From contig NZ_AUBA01000011.1 in assembly GCF_000429005.1 (NCBI RefSeq), forward strand, positions 62,001-126,000: DNA of 64,000 nt, in the 5' to 3' direction. This DNA is from Novosphingobium acidiphilum DSM 19966 (GTDB taxonomy: Bacteria; Pseudomonadota; Alphaproteobacteria; Sphingomonadales; Sphingomonadaceae). Of this stretch, positions 25,367 to 34,164 are shown one piece after another. The stretch's first letter is position 1; every line of letters starts with the position of its first letter. The notes beneath the pieces were generated by a model, which saw only the letters and a list, made by a program, of their open reading frames with translations, was not told the DNA's origin and did not search any database. Both the position numbers and the translations under genes were made by a program.

Positions 25367-27289
25367 TCAGAAATGCCCGCGCACCCCGACATAGGCGGTC
25401 CGTCCGGGCGCGTTGTATCCGGAAGCGGTCTGGTACTGTTTGTCGCCGATGTTTTCGATCCGGCCGAACACCACGATCCCCTGCGGCCCTTTCCATTCGA
25501 CCCGCGCATCGACCAGCGCATAGCCCGGCAGCACCAGCGCGCTGGCGGCATTGTCGAACGAAGCCCCCGCCCAGCGCAGCGCCACCCCGGGGGTGATCCC
25601 CGCCGGCAGATCATAGCCCAGCGCGGCATTGAACAGATGGCGCGGCACACGCGGCAATTGCACGCCGTAGGTTGGCGCACCGGGCGTACGATCCTCGTTG
25701 ACCACGATCGCGTAGTTGGCATCGGCAGACAGGTGGCCTGCGCGCGCCTTGCCGGTCAGTTCCAGCCCGCGCCCCTGCGCTGCTGCAACATTGGCGTAAT
25801 AGCCAAAACCATTGAGCAGGCAGGCAGGTGGTGCCGACGGCGTGACCGGATAGGGACAATAGGCAAAGCCGATCAGACTGGTGGTGTGACGTTCCCACCA
25901 GACCACGCCAAGCTGCACCGCGTGGCCAAACAGGCTGCGGTCTACCCCCGCTTCCCAACCGCGCGCGCGTTCGGGTTGCAGCGTTGCCGATCCGTAATCG
26001 CTGTAAAGCTGATAAAGCGAGGGCGCCTTGAACCCCTGGTCGTAGCTGGCGCGCAGCAGGGTCGTGCCATGATCGGGGGTATAGACCGCGCCTGCGCTGA
26101 CCACGGTGTTGCCGCCGAATTGCGAATGGTGATCATGGCGCACCCCGCCGTTGACGGTCAGGCCCTGCACAGGCGACACGCGCGCCTCGGCATAGACGCT
26201 GTTGGTCAGGGCAACCTCGGGGAACAGTTCGTAGGGCTGGATCGCATCATAGGGGCTGCCCACCCGCATGTGCTGTTCCTCGCGCTCGGCGCCGAACACC
26301 AGATCGATACCCCGGGCAGCGCTCAGCACGCCCTGGTATTCAAAACGCACAGTGCGTCCATGGCCGACAAAGCTCAGCGGCGGGGTTTCCAGCGGATACA
26401 GATCCTCGTTGTCGGTCTGGTCCTGCTGCACCGACAGGCGGTTCTTGAACCGCCCGTCGATCAGCGCAAAGTTCAGCCCGGCATAGGCCGACCACTGCTT
26501 GTTCAGCGCATAATCGCCTGCGTAGATGCCGCTGGGCAGGCTGAAGGTGTCGGAAAAGCTGGTGCGCGCGCTGTTCCAGTATCCGCGCAGATCAAGCGAC
26601 ACAGCGGGCGCAAGGTGAAAGGTTACCGTGCCGCTGGCAGCCTGCCGGGTATAGCCGTTGGGCTGCGTGCCCCCGATCAGGGTGGGGATGCCCTGCGTCG
26701 CAAACGCCGTGCCCGAAATACGCCAATCGGCCAGCGACGATGCCCCGCCAAGCCCGCCATGCGCATCGACCGTCTGGTTTGACCCGGCTTCGACCGACAG
26801 ATCCGCCTGCAACGGCCGGGTCGGAACGACCGTGGTGACATTGACGATACCGCCCAGCGCGTCCGATCCCCACAGGATCGATTGCGGTCCGCGCAGCACT
26901 TCGACCCGCGCGATATCATCGGTGAACAGATGCGTGAAATCAAAGCCGCCGGCGGTGGTGGTGGGGTCGGTCATGCGCATCCCGTCGATCACCATGACGG
27001 TTTCGGCAGGGTCCGCCCCGCGGATGCGCAGCGTGGTAACCTGGCCATAGCCCCCATTGCGCACCATGCTGATCGACGGGGTGCGATCAAGCACATCGCT
27101 GAGTGCCAGCGACTGCGCGGATTCAAGCGCCTGGCTGTCGATCACGGTCACGCTCGACGACACTTGCGTCGCGTCGACCGGGGTGCGCAGCGCGGTTATG
27201 ACGATGGCGCCATCATCGGCAGCGGTTGCGGCATCGCAGTCTGCCGGCACAAGACACAGTGCCAGCGCAGTCATGGTGGTGCGGATCAT
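25367..27289 (-). CDS. btuB: TonB-dependent outer-membrane receptor, BtuB-like (cobalamin uptake)
   Basis: A 640-residue TonB-dependent barrel. A signal peptide is followed by the TonB box region (IVITALRTPV) and the plug (SALSDVLDRTPSISM, LRIRGADPAETVMVIDGMRM, IARVEVLRGPQSILWGSDALGGIVNV). The sequence ends with a C-terminal aromatic strand (AYVGVRGHF). The plug motif and length match the vitamin B12 receptor. A cobalamin riboswitch in the leader gives strong contextual support for that substrate. No BtuCDF ABC genes occur in the window. ATG 27289 (second of two adjacent ATGs) has the better spacing from GGGG. Confidence 0.93.
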   Translation of the reverse strand: MIRTTMTALALCLVPADCDAATAADDGAIVITALRTPVDATQVSSSVTVIDSQALESAQSLALSDVLDRTPSISMVRNGGYGQVTTLRIRGADPAETVMVIDGMRMTDPTTTAGGFDFTHLFTDDIARVEVLRGPQSILWGSDALGGIVNVTTVVPTRPLQADLSVEAGSNQTVDAHGGLGGASSLADWRISGTAFATQGIPTLIGGTQPNGYTRQAASGTVTFHLAPAVSLDLRGYWNSARTSFSDTFSLPSGIYAGDYALNKQWSAYAGLNFALIDGRFKNRLSVQQDQTDNEDLYPLETPPLSFVGHGRTVRFEYQGVLSAARGIDLVFGAEREEQHMRVGSPYDAIQPYELFPEVALTNSVYAEARVSPVQGLTVNGGVRHDHHSQFGGNTVVSAGAVYTPDHGTTLLRASYDQGFKAPSLYQLYSDYGSATLQPERARGWEAGVDRSLFGHAVQLGVVWWERHTTSLIGFAYCPYPVTPSAPPACLLNGFGYYANVAAAQGRGLELTGKARAGHLSADANYAIVVNEDRTPGAPTYGVQLPRVPRHLFNAALGYDLPAGITPGVALRWAGASFDNAASALVLPGYALVDARVEWKGPQGIVVFGRIENIGDKQYQTASGYNAPGRTAYVGVRGHF

Positions 27290-27487
27290 CATTCATCCCC
27301 GTTGCACAGTCAGACACAGCCGCGCCGGGCATGACAGGCGAAAGGATGATACGACCACGCGCACAGCCCCCCGCGAAGGCATGCCCCGCGAAGCCCGCCC
27401 CGCGAACACTGTCCGCGCAGCTTCGACCGTCGCTCATCAGGGAAACCCCGTTCGCACCGAACACCCCTGTCGGTACGAGGAACGACT

Positions 27488-27660
27488 GCGGCAGGCAGGT
27501 CTCCTGGCTTGCGGGTCAATGCTGGTCCGACCGCCTTCTCAGAGCCGCAAAGGCCCCAATGGCGTAGATGGCCGGATGGCTCGCCGCTTACAGTTGCAGG
27601 GGCAGTCCGGGATTTTCACCCGCGTTCCCTTTTGATCCCCGGTCAGGGGGAACCTGTCGC
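27488..27660 (-). promoter_or_regulatory. Cobalamin (adenosylcobalamin) riboswitch
   Basis: On the minus strand the leader contains GGTTCCCCCTGACCGGGGAT, AAAAGGGAA, GGTGAAAATCCC, the core GACTGCCCCTGCAACTGTAA, and finally the B12 box GCCAGGAGACCTGCC at about 27492-27508. These are the conserved P1-P3, core and B12-box elements of the family in the correct order. It lies about 200 nt upstream of btuB and should switch off the receptor when the cofactor is abundant. The expression platform between 27290 and 27487 was not resolved. Confidence 0.95.
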
Positions 27661-27683
27661 AGTTACGTAATTATCGCGCAAAA

Positions 27684-28946
27684 TCAGCCTTGGCAAGCAG
27701 GCTCCGGCGCGAACGCGGCCTGTGCCTCGCATGCCGCGTAAAGATCGAACGGATCGATCACCGCGCGGCCCAGCGCCGCCTCGAAAGCCGCCTGCGAAGA
27801 AGCCTCGTCGTAGACCTGGCGCGCCTCGCCCGCCAGGTTCGACTGAAAGATCCCGGCCGCACTGACGGGCAGGAAATCCTCGTAACGGATCGGTTCGATC
27901 GTGATCGTGCCATCGGCGCCAATGTGGCGCCGCGCATGGATCAGCCTCTGGTCGACCAATGTGGCCAGATCGTCGGGAAACGCAGCAAAGGCCTGCGCCA
28001 GGCGCACGGCATAAGGCACCGCGCGATCGCCGTCGAGCGCGCGCGCCAGCAGCGCATCGTACAACGCGCGGCCCTTGCGCGTCAGCGCCGCGCCGCGCTG
28101 TTCGATTTCGCCAAACCGCGCGGTGTGACGACCGATCGTATTCCCGGTCTGGTCGGTAAAGCGCACAGCTTCGGTCAGCGCGCGAAAACTGGTCTGGCGC
28201 AGCAGGATCGGTACAGCGCGCGCCGGCGGCCCTTCGACCGTGTCCTTGGCGTCAAAGCCGTGCGCGGGCATCGCCGCCTGCACCGCATCGATCTGCACCG
28301 TACGCGGGGTCAGATGGTTGATATGCGGCCCCTTGAAGGCGACGATATCGGCCACCAGCCGGTGCGCCCCCGACAGCCGTCGATACGTCGTGCTGTCGAC
28401 CGTGGCATCGTGATGCCAGCGAAATGTTTCCAGCAGTGCCGCGACAAAGGCATCGGCCTGCTGGCTGTCGAGCCCGCCCTGCGCCTCGGCCTGCGCGATC
28501 AGGTCGATCGCTGCGGGGCGGAAAATCTGTCGCCGCGCCAGGATCGCCGCCGCCTCGGCGCGCAACGCCGCGTCCGCGATCAGGTCCAGCCGCAGCAGCG
28601 AGCAGAACACGCGGAACGGATTGGCCGCCAGCGCCGCCTCGGTCACCGGGCGGAACGCGGTGGAATGCACCGGCACCCCGGCCATCGCCAGATCGTAATA
28701 GCCGACCGGTTCCATCCCCAGCACTGCAAAGGCGCGCGCCATCATCGCCAGTTCCTGCGCGGTCCCGACGCGGATCGCGCCATGGCGTTCGGGTTCGCCT
28801 GCGCTGTCATGGCCATGCGCGGCATTGATCGTGTCGACCAGTGCGATGAGATCGGCATATAGCGGCACTTCGGCGCGGTACATCGCCGACAGTGCGGCGC
28901 AGAAACGGCCGCGAATGTCGTCTGTGGTGACCAGATTGCGTGCCAT
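27684..28946 (-). CDS. DUF1338 / HglS-type 2-oxoadipate dioxygenase/decarboxylase
   Basis: A 420-residue member of the DUF1338 (YdcJ/HglS) family. The characterised member HglS is an Fe(II) enzyme that converts 2-oxoadipate to D-2-hydroxyglutarate in lysine catabolism. Expected metal ligands are visible: His in VPVHSTAFRP, His in GPHINHLTPRT, and Glu in IRYEDFLPVSAAGIFQSNL. The ATG at 28946 has AAAGGA upstream and is preferred over 28973. No other lysine-degradation genes are adjacent. It is divergently paired with a LysR regulator, which probably controls it. Confidence 0.88.
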   Translation of the reverse strand: MARNLVTTDDIRGRFCAALSAMYRAEVPLYADLIALVDTINAAHGHDSAGEPERHGAIRVGTAQELAMMARAFAVLGMEPVGYYDLAMAGVPVHSTAFRPVTEAALAANPFRVFCSLLRLDLIADAALRAEAAAILARRQIFRPAAIDLIAQAEAQGGLDSQQADAFVAALLETFRWHHDATVDSTTYRRLSGAHRLVADIVAFKGPHINHLTPRTVQIDAVQAAMPAHGFDAKDTVEGPPARAVPILLRQTSFRALTEAVRFTDQTGNTIGRHTARFGEIEQRGAALTRKGRALYDALLARALDGDRAVPYAVRLAQAFAAFPDDLATLVDQRLIHARRHIGADGTITIEPIRYEDFLPVSAAGIFQSNLAGEARQVYDEASSQAAFEAALGRAVIDPFDLYAACEAQAAFAPEPACQG

Positions 28947-29012
28947 TGCCGTGATCCTTTGCCTTGCGCCCATCCGCCTGCATTTGCCGATTGACCGACC
29001 GCAGGCGCCATC

Positions 29013-29028
29013 ATACCAGAATTGGCAT
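29013..29028. promoter_or_regulatory. Imperfect palindrome in the DUF1338/LysR divergent promoter
   Basis: ATACCAGAATTGGCAT has half-sites ATACCA and TGGCAT that match in five of six positions around a GAAT centre. It sits in the 111-bp gap between the divergent genes, where a LysR-type regulator would be expected to bind. This is inference from position and symmetry. Confidence 0.4.
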
Positions 29029-29057
29029 GATTATGCCCCGCAAATGCGCGATTTCAA

Positions 29058-29996
29058 GTGATCGATCGGTCTGACTTCATTCCGCCATGGAATGACCTGT
29101 CGCCGATACGGCGGCATCTGCCCCCCATCGGCACGTTGCAGGCATTCGAAGCGGCAGCGCGGCTGGGCAGCTTTACCCTGGCCGCGCGCGACCTGAACCT
29201 GACGCAAAGCGCGGTCAGCCGCCAGATCCGCACGCTGGAGGACACCGTTGGCCAGGCGCTGTTCTTTCGCGAGCGCCAGACCGTGCGCGTAACTCCGGTG
29301 GGTGCGGCCTATGCCGAACAGGTGCGCCAGGCGCTGACGATACTGTCGGCGGCGACGCTAGGCTGCCGGATCAATCCTTTGGGCGGGGTGCTGCATCTGG
29401 CGGTGCTGCCCACATTCGGCACGCGCTGGCTGGCGCCGCGCCTGGCCCGGTTCAGCGAGGCGCATCCCGGCATCACGCTGACGCTGACCACGCGCATGGC
29501 ACCGTTCGATTTTGCGATCGACAATGTCGATCTGGCGATCCATTTCGGCCGCCCGCATTGGCCCGGCGGCGAATTGGTTCCGCTGATGCCCGAGGCGGTG
29601 CTGCCGGTTTGCAGCCCCGGCTTGCGCACGCGCCACGGCATTGCCACCGCGCACGATCTGGTTCGCGCCCCGCTGATCAAGCTGGCGTCGCGCGATCAGG
29701 CGTGGCCTCGCTGGTTTGCCCGCCACGGGATCGATGCCGCACCGGGCGCAACCATGCTGATCGACCAGTTTGCCACGGCCGCGCAACTGGCCATCGCCGG
29801 CGCAGGCGTGGCGCTGATGCCGACGTTCCTGATTGCCGATGAACTGGCGCAGGGCCAGCTGGTGACAGCCTTCGACGCCGCACCGACGCACAGCGAAGAA
29901 GCCTATCACCTGGTCTGGCCCAGCGGACGGCGCGATTATCCGCCGCTGGTCGCGTTCCGCGAATGGATCTGTGCAGAGGCGCGCCAGGCACCCTGA
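29058..29996 (+). CDS. LysR-family transcriptional regulator
   Basis: A 312-residue regulator of the GcvA-like subgroup. The winged helix-turn-helix reads LQAFEAAARLGSFTLAARDLNLTQSAVSRQIRTLEDTVGQALFFR. It is followed by a periplasmic-binding-protein-like effector domain with FGTRWLAPRLARF and FDFAIDNVDLAIHFG. A GTG start is used, as no in-frame ATG precedes the helix-turn-helix. It is divergent from the DUF1338 oxygenase gene, which is the likely target. Confidence 0.92.
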   Translation: MIDRSDFIPPWNDLSPIRRHLPPIGTLQAFEAAARLGSFTLAARDLNLTQSAVSRQIRTLEDTVGQALFFRERQTVRVTPVGAAYAEQVRQALTILSAATLGCRINPLGGVLHLAVLPTFGTRWLAPRLARFSEAHPGITLTLTTRMAPFDFAIDNVDLAIHFGRPHWPGGELVPLMPEAVLPVCSPGLRTRHGIATAHDLVRAPLIKLASRDQAWPRWFARHGIDAAPGATMLIDQFATAAQLAIAGAGVALMPTFLIADELAQGQLVTAFDAAPTHSEEAYHLVWPSGRRDYPPLVAFREWICAEARQAP

Positions 29997-30008
29997 CGCC
30001 CGCATGCC

Positions 30009-30575
30009 TCAATGCGGATGGATGACCGAGATCTTGGTGCCCTGCAGCGTCAGGTCAGCCATCAGGCCGGATTCGTTGAACGGCATCGCGTAGACATCCT
30101 TGACGATCGTCGTGGAATTGGCCTCTGCGCCGATACCCTTGTTGATGACCGCAATGCTTGGGCCGGTGCCCGCGGCAAAGCCACCGCTTTTGTGCAAATA
30201 ACGCAACGCCGAATTGTTCATGAAAAACAGCGCATAGCTGAATTTTTCGGCGCCTGCCTGAAACCCGAACGTACCACCCGACAGATTGTAAAAGCCCTCT
30301 GCCCGGCCATTGACGAACAGCACGCCGTTGCCGCTTTCCCCGCCAACCAGCAGCCCCGCCTTGAAGATCGACGGAAACACCAGCACGGCCACCGCATGAT
30401 TTGCGTAAAACCGCGAACGCGGCTCGCGCGCTTCAAGCTGGTGCAGCGCGTGGCGGCCCTGCGCTGCGATTTCGGCGGCCGAGCGGGCCTGTGCGGCAGG
30501 CGCGCTGATCGTGGCAATCGTCGCCAGCGTTGTGGCAAGCGTGACACGGGCAAATGACATGGTGGCAGATGACAT
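30009..30575 (-). CDS. SYLF-domain lipid-binding protein, exported
   Basis: A 188-residue protein with a signal peptide (ARVTLATTLATIATISAPAAQA) and a SYLF/YSC84-type domain (AVAVLVFPSIFKAGLLVGGESGNGVLFVNGRAEGFYNLSGGTFGFQAG, DVYAMPFNESGLMADLTLQGTKISV). The family binds phosphoinositides in eukaryotes; bacterial members are envelope proteins of unclear function. The ATG at 30575 has AAGGACG upstream. It converges on the LysR gene with 12 bp between stops. Confidence 0.88.
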   Translation of the reverse strand: MSSATMSFARVTLATTLATIATISAPAAQARSAAEIAAQGRHALHQLEAREPRSRFYANHAVAVLVFPSIFKAGLLVGGESGNGVLFVNGRAEGFYNLSGGTFGFQAGAEKFSYALFFMNNSALRYLHKSGGFAAGTGPSIAVINKGIGAEANSTTIVKDVYAMPFNESGLMADLTLQGTKISVIHPH

Positions 30576-31062
30576 GGGGGGGCGTCCTTCTTGAACAAGA
30601 TATGGTTCGCGCCAATGGGCCTGCATCACCGTTGCTGAACAGCCTCGGAATATACCCCCGATCGGCCTGCCCGGCCATGTCGCGCGATCGCAACGCCAAC
30701 AAGCCGACGGCTGCGATGCAACCGCCGGCTTGTCTGGCAATGCCGACAGAATTCAGGACGAGGGACATCCGAACTGTCACGTTCGGCACAATTGCTCGGG
30801 GGGCGTGAGCAAAGTACGACCGGCGGCATTGCATGAAGTGATACGCCCGTTCGCGGACGCCGAAAACCATCGGAAAATACCCGGAAACGGCAAATATCCG
30901 CATGACCGACCATCACGCCGCACGATCGCCCGCCCAATGAGGCCGGGTTTGCCGTATTGGCGCAAGGGTGGCGCAGCGCAGCCGATGCGACCGCAAATCC
31001 GCAGTGCGCGGGCAGAACGCGCACGGTATCGCAGCCCGCCATCCCCCCGCGACAGGCCCTGG
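30576..31062. other. Gap of 487 bp with no supported gene
   Basis: It separates the SYLF gene and the HicA-like fusion gene, both on the minus strand. Several open frames cross it, but none has a ribosome binding site, family motifs or plausible composition. It should hold the SYLF promoter. I saw no RNA gene, repeat or strong terminator. Confidence 0.5.
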
Positions 31063-31767
31063 TCAGGCCGCCTGCAGCAGCGCGTGGCCCGCCGCCACCG
31101 CCTCGGCATCGGACGTCTTGGAGATGTCGATCGTATCGGTGGCGACGATATGGCCGGCAAGCAGGGGAAAGTGCCGCTGCACATAGTCGACCAGATAGGC
31201 GCCCGCGCTTGCCCGTCCTTTGCCATCGCTCAGCACGACAATCCGCGCCGCATCGGTCAGGTCGGCGGCGATCCGCTGGTAATAGCCGTCGTCTTCGCGG
31301 GCATGGCCGCCGTCGTGATCGTCATTGCCCTGTTTGTGGTCCACCCGGCGGCGCGATCCGTCATCATCATTGGGGTGGATCACAAACGGCACCACACGGT
31401 CCCCGCCCGGCGCATAGAGCCGTGCCTGGTGATGATCGATCAGCACGATCCACGCATCGGACACATCGGACGAAGCAGCCCCCGCAGCCGCAGCCACCGC
31501 ACCTGTGGGCGCCAGCCCTGCCTTGGTCAGAAATCCGCGCAAATGGCGCAATTCATCGTCGACCACATCGTGGCCGTGCGGCCGCACCACGATCATCGAT
31601 TCGGCGCCGATCGTCACGGTATGGCCGCCGCTGTGGCGGTCGGTCATGGTGCCCAGCGTTTCAAGCAGCGAGATCACGTCGTGCCATTCGATGTTGTGCG
31701 GGGCCGGATGCGTGAAAATGGCCGCCAGTGTCTTGCGATGGTGCCCATTGAGGTGCGAACCGGTCAT
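31063..31767 (-). CDS. Two-domain protein: HicA-like N-terminus, release-factor/host-attachment-like C-terminus
   Basis: Encodes 234 residues of unknown function. Residues 1-85 (KTLAAIFTHPAPHNIEWHDV, then GHTVTIGAESMIVVRPHGHD and LRHLRGFLTKAGL) have the pattern of the HicA double-stranded-RNA-binding fold. Residues 105-234 (WIVLIDHHQARLYAPGGDRV, YYQRIAADLTDAARIVVLSDGKG, YVQRHFPLLAGHIVATDTID) resemble the bacterial eRF1-like/host-attachment group in strand order and final helix. A His/Asp-rich linker (NDDDGSRRRVDHKQGNDDHD) lies inside the second part. No HicB partner is adjacent. Domain calls are by eye and moderate. Confidence 0.7.
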   Translation of the reverse strand: MTGSHLNGHHRKTLAAIFTHPAPHNIEWHDVISLLETLGTMTDRHSGGHTVTIGAESMIVVRPHGHDVVDDELRHLRGFLTKAGLAPTGAVAAAAGAASSDVSDAWIVLIDHHQARLYAPGGDRVVPFVIHPNDDDGSRRRVDHKQGNDDHDGGHAREDDGYYQRIAADLTDAARIVVLSDGKGRASAGAYLVDYVQRHFPLLAGHIVATDTIDISKTSDAEAVAAGHALLQAA

Positions 31768-31884
31768 ATCTGTCCTTCGGGTTTGGCGCGGGGGCCATTA
31801 TCCCCAGCGCGGTTCCTGCAAACGGTATCGACGCTGCCGGCGCACGGCAGCATCGGAATCTACGCAAGCCGCATCGCACAAGCA

Positions 31885-31959
31885 TTGCACAAAAACCGGT
31901 TTGCACAGCGGGCCGGGATGCTAAGGGCAGTACGACAGGCCATTGGCGCAAAAGCCAAT
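31885..31959 (+). promoter_or_regulatory. Repeats and palindrome upstream of bioB
   Basis: Two copies of TTGCACA start 16 bases apart (31885 and 31901). A perfect 6-bp hairpin ATTGGC-GCAAAA-GCCAAT lies at 31942-31959, about 35 bases before the bioB start. These may be operator or promoter elements of the biotin operon. I did not see the BioR-type TTATMKATAA box. Confidence 0.35.
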
Positions 31960-31994
31960 TGCCGGCACGATCACTTTCACAAAGGACACTTCGC

Positions 31995-33023
31995 ATGTTT
32001 GCAGACGCCGCCCCCGCGCCCGTTCGCAACGACTGGACCCGCGCCGAAATCGCCGCCTTGTTCGACCTGCCGTTTACCGAACTGGTGTTCCAGGCCGCCG
32101 GCGTCCACCGCGCACACCACCGCGCGGGCGAAGTGCAATTGTGCACGCTGCTGTCGATCAAGACCGGCGGCTGTCCCGAAGATTGCGGATACTGTTCGCA
32201 ATCGGTCAAGGCCGACAGCGGGGTCGAGGCGACCAAGCTGATGGAGGTGCAGGCGGTGCTGCAATCGGCCGCACAAGCGCGCGACGCCGGGTCAAAACGG
32301 TTCTGCATGGGCGCGGCCTGGCGCAACCCCAAGGATCGCGACATGCCCGCGATCATCGCCATGGTGCAGGGCGTGCGCGCAATGGGGCTGGAAACCTGCA
32401 TGACGCTGGGCATGCTGACCGATGCCCAGGCCGCGCAGCTGGCCGAAGCCGGGCTCGATTACTACAACCACAACATCGACACCTCGCCCGAACGCTATGC
32501 ACAGGTGATCACCACGCGCACGTTTGGCGAACGGATCGACACGCTCGATCGCGTGCGCGCAGCGGGGATCAATGTCTGTTCGGGCGGGATTGTCGGCATG
32601 GGCGAAACCCGTGCCGATCGCGTGGGCTTTGTCCATGCGCTGGCCACGCTCGACCATCACCCCGAATCGGTGCCGGTGAACGCGCTGGTGCCGATCAGGG
32701 GCACGGTGCTGGGCGACATGCTGGCCGACACCCCGCTGGCCAAAATCGACGATATCGAATTCGTGCGCACGGTTGCGGTGGCGCGGATCACCATGCCGCT
32801 GTCGATGGTGCGGCTGTCGGCAGGCCGCGAATCGATGAGCGAGGCAACGCAAAGCCTGTGTTTCCTGGCCGGGGCCAATTCGATCTTTACCGGCGACAAG
32901 CTGCTGACAGCGGCCAATGCCGGCGATGATGCCGATGCCGCGATGTTTGCGCGCCTGGGTCTGAAGCCGATGGAGGCGCAAGAGCCCTTGCGTGCCGCGA
33001 AAGCTGCGCCTTGCGCGGCCTGA
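31995..33023 (+). CDS. bioB: Biotin synthase
   Basis: Radical-SAM enzyme that inserts sulfur into dethiobiotin, the last step of biotin synthesis. It has 342 residues. The [4Fe-4S] motif is GGCPEDCGYCSQS, with cysteines at about 60, 64 and 67. Further conserved parts are the YYNHNIDTSPE barrel strand, CSGGIVGMGE, the Arg of MVRLSAGRE near the [2Fe-2S] cluster and GANSIFTGDKLLT. AAAGGAC precedes the ATG. It is the first gene of the bioBFDA operon; the next gene starts 5 bp after its stop. Confidence 0.97.
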   Translation: MFADAAPAPVRNDWTRAEIAALFDLPFTELVFQAAGVHRAHHRAGEVQLCTLLSIKTGGCPEDCGYCSQSVKADSGVEATKLMEVQAVLQSAAQARDAGSKRFCMGAAWRNPKDRDMPAIIAMVQGVRAMGLETCMTLGMLTDAQAAQLAEAGLDYYNHNIDTSPERYAQVITTRTFGERIDTLDRVRAAGINVCSGGIVGMGETRADRVGFVHALATLDHHPESVPVNALVPIRGTVLGDMLADTPLAKIDDIEFVRTVAVARITMPLSMVRLSAGRESMSEATQSLCFLAGANSIFTGDKLLTAANAGDDADAAMFARLGLKPMEAQEPLRAAKAAPCAA

Positions 33024-33027
33024 CGCG

Positions 33028-34164
33028 ATGGTTGCGACGCACCCGCTGTGGCAGGCGCATCACGATGATCTGACCGCGCTTGCCGCGCGCGGCCGCATCC
33101 GCGCACTGTTGCCAAGGCGCGGCCGCGACTTTGCCAGCAACGATTACCTTGCGCTGTCGGGTGCCGGGCGGCTGCGCGAAGCGATCGGCGCGGCACTGGC
33201 GCGCGGCGTGCCCGCCGGATCGGGCGGATCGCGGCTGCTGCGCGGCAACGACCCCGAGCACGAGGCGCTGGAGGCAGAGGCCGCCGCATGGGCGGGCAGC
33301 GAAACCGCGCTGTTCGTGTCATCGGGCTATGCCGCCAATGTCGCTCTGCTGGCCACGCTGCCGCAGACCGGCGACGTGATCGTGCATGACGACCTGATCC
33401 ACGCCTCGATGCACGAAGGGCTGCGCCTGTCGCGCGCCGCGGCGCTGCCGGTGCCGCACAACGACGCCGACACCTTTGCCGCGACATGCGCGCAATGGCG
33501 CGCGGCGGGGCACACCGGGCGCATCTGGCTGGCGTTCGAAACGCTCTATTCGATGGATGGCGACTGCGCGCCGCTAAGCGATCTGGCGGCGATTGCCGAA
33601 CGTTATGACGCGGTGATGCTGATCGACGAGGCGCATGCCACCGGCGTATTCGGCCACGACGGCCGTGGGCTGGCTCATGGCCTGGACGGACGCGCGGATA
33701 CCGTGGTGCTGCGCACCTGTGGCAAGGCGCTGGGGGTGGAGGGCGCGCTGGTCTGCGGGCCCGCGGTGATGCGCGATTTTCTGGTCAACCGTGCGCGCCC
33801 GTTCATCTTTTCCACTGCGCCCTCGCCGCTGATGGCCGCCGCGGTGCGCGAAGCGATCCGCATCTGCGTGGACGAACCGCAACGCCGCGCCGCGCTGGCC
33901 GCGTTGTCGGCACACGCCGCGCGCCTGCTGACCCCGCTGGGCGCGCGTGACACCGGCACGCAGATCCTGCCGCTGATCCTGGGCGATGACGCGCGCTGCA
34001 TGCGCGTGGCGGGCGCGGTACAGGCGGCGGGGTTCGACGTGCGCGGCATCCGCCCGCCCACCGTCGCACCCGGCACCGCACGGCTGCGCGTGTCGATCAC
34101 GCTGAACACGACCCCCGCCGATCTGGACGCCTTGGCCACCACTTTGCAGGACAGTCTGACATGA
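33028..34164 (+). CDS. bioF: 8-amino-7-oxononanoate synthase
   Basis: PLP-dependent alpha-oxoamine synthase that joins L-alanine and pimeloyl thioester in biotin synthesis. It has 378 residues. Visible motifs: FASNDYLALSG, GSGGSRLLRGNDPEHEALE, the PLP-binding DEAHATGVFG, and the Schiff-base Lys in RTCGKALGVEGAL near residue 233. The start at 33028 is preferred over 32992, which lies inside bioB. It overlaps bioD by 4 bases. Confidence 0.96.
   Translation: MVATHPLWQAHHDDLTALAARGRIRALLPRRGRDFASNDYLALSGAGRLREAIGAALARGVPAGSGGSRLLRGNDPEHEALEAEAAAWAGSETALFVSSGYAANVALLATLPQTGDVIVHDDLIHASMHEGLRLSRAAALPVPHNDADTFAATCAQWRAAGHTGRIWLAFETLYSMDGDCAPLSDLAAIAERYDAVMLIDEAHATGVFGHDGRGLAHGLDGRADTVVLRTCGKALGVEGALVCGPAVMRDFLVNRARPFIFSTAPSPLMAAAVREAIRICVDEPQRRAALAALSAHAARLLTPLGARDTGTQILPLILGDDARCMRVAGAVQAAGFDVRGIRPPTVAPGTARLRVSITLNTTPADLDALATTLQDSLT

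Noticed and set aside
30730..32241. Plus-strand open frame of 503 codons
   Set aside because: Crosses an intergenic gap, the HicA-like gene and the start of bioB; no motifs or ribosome binding site.
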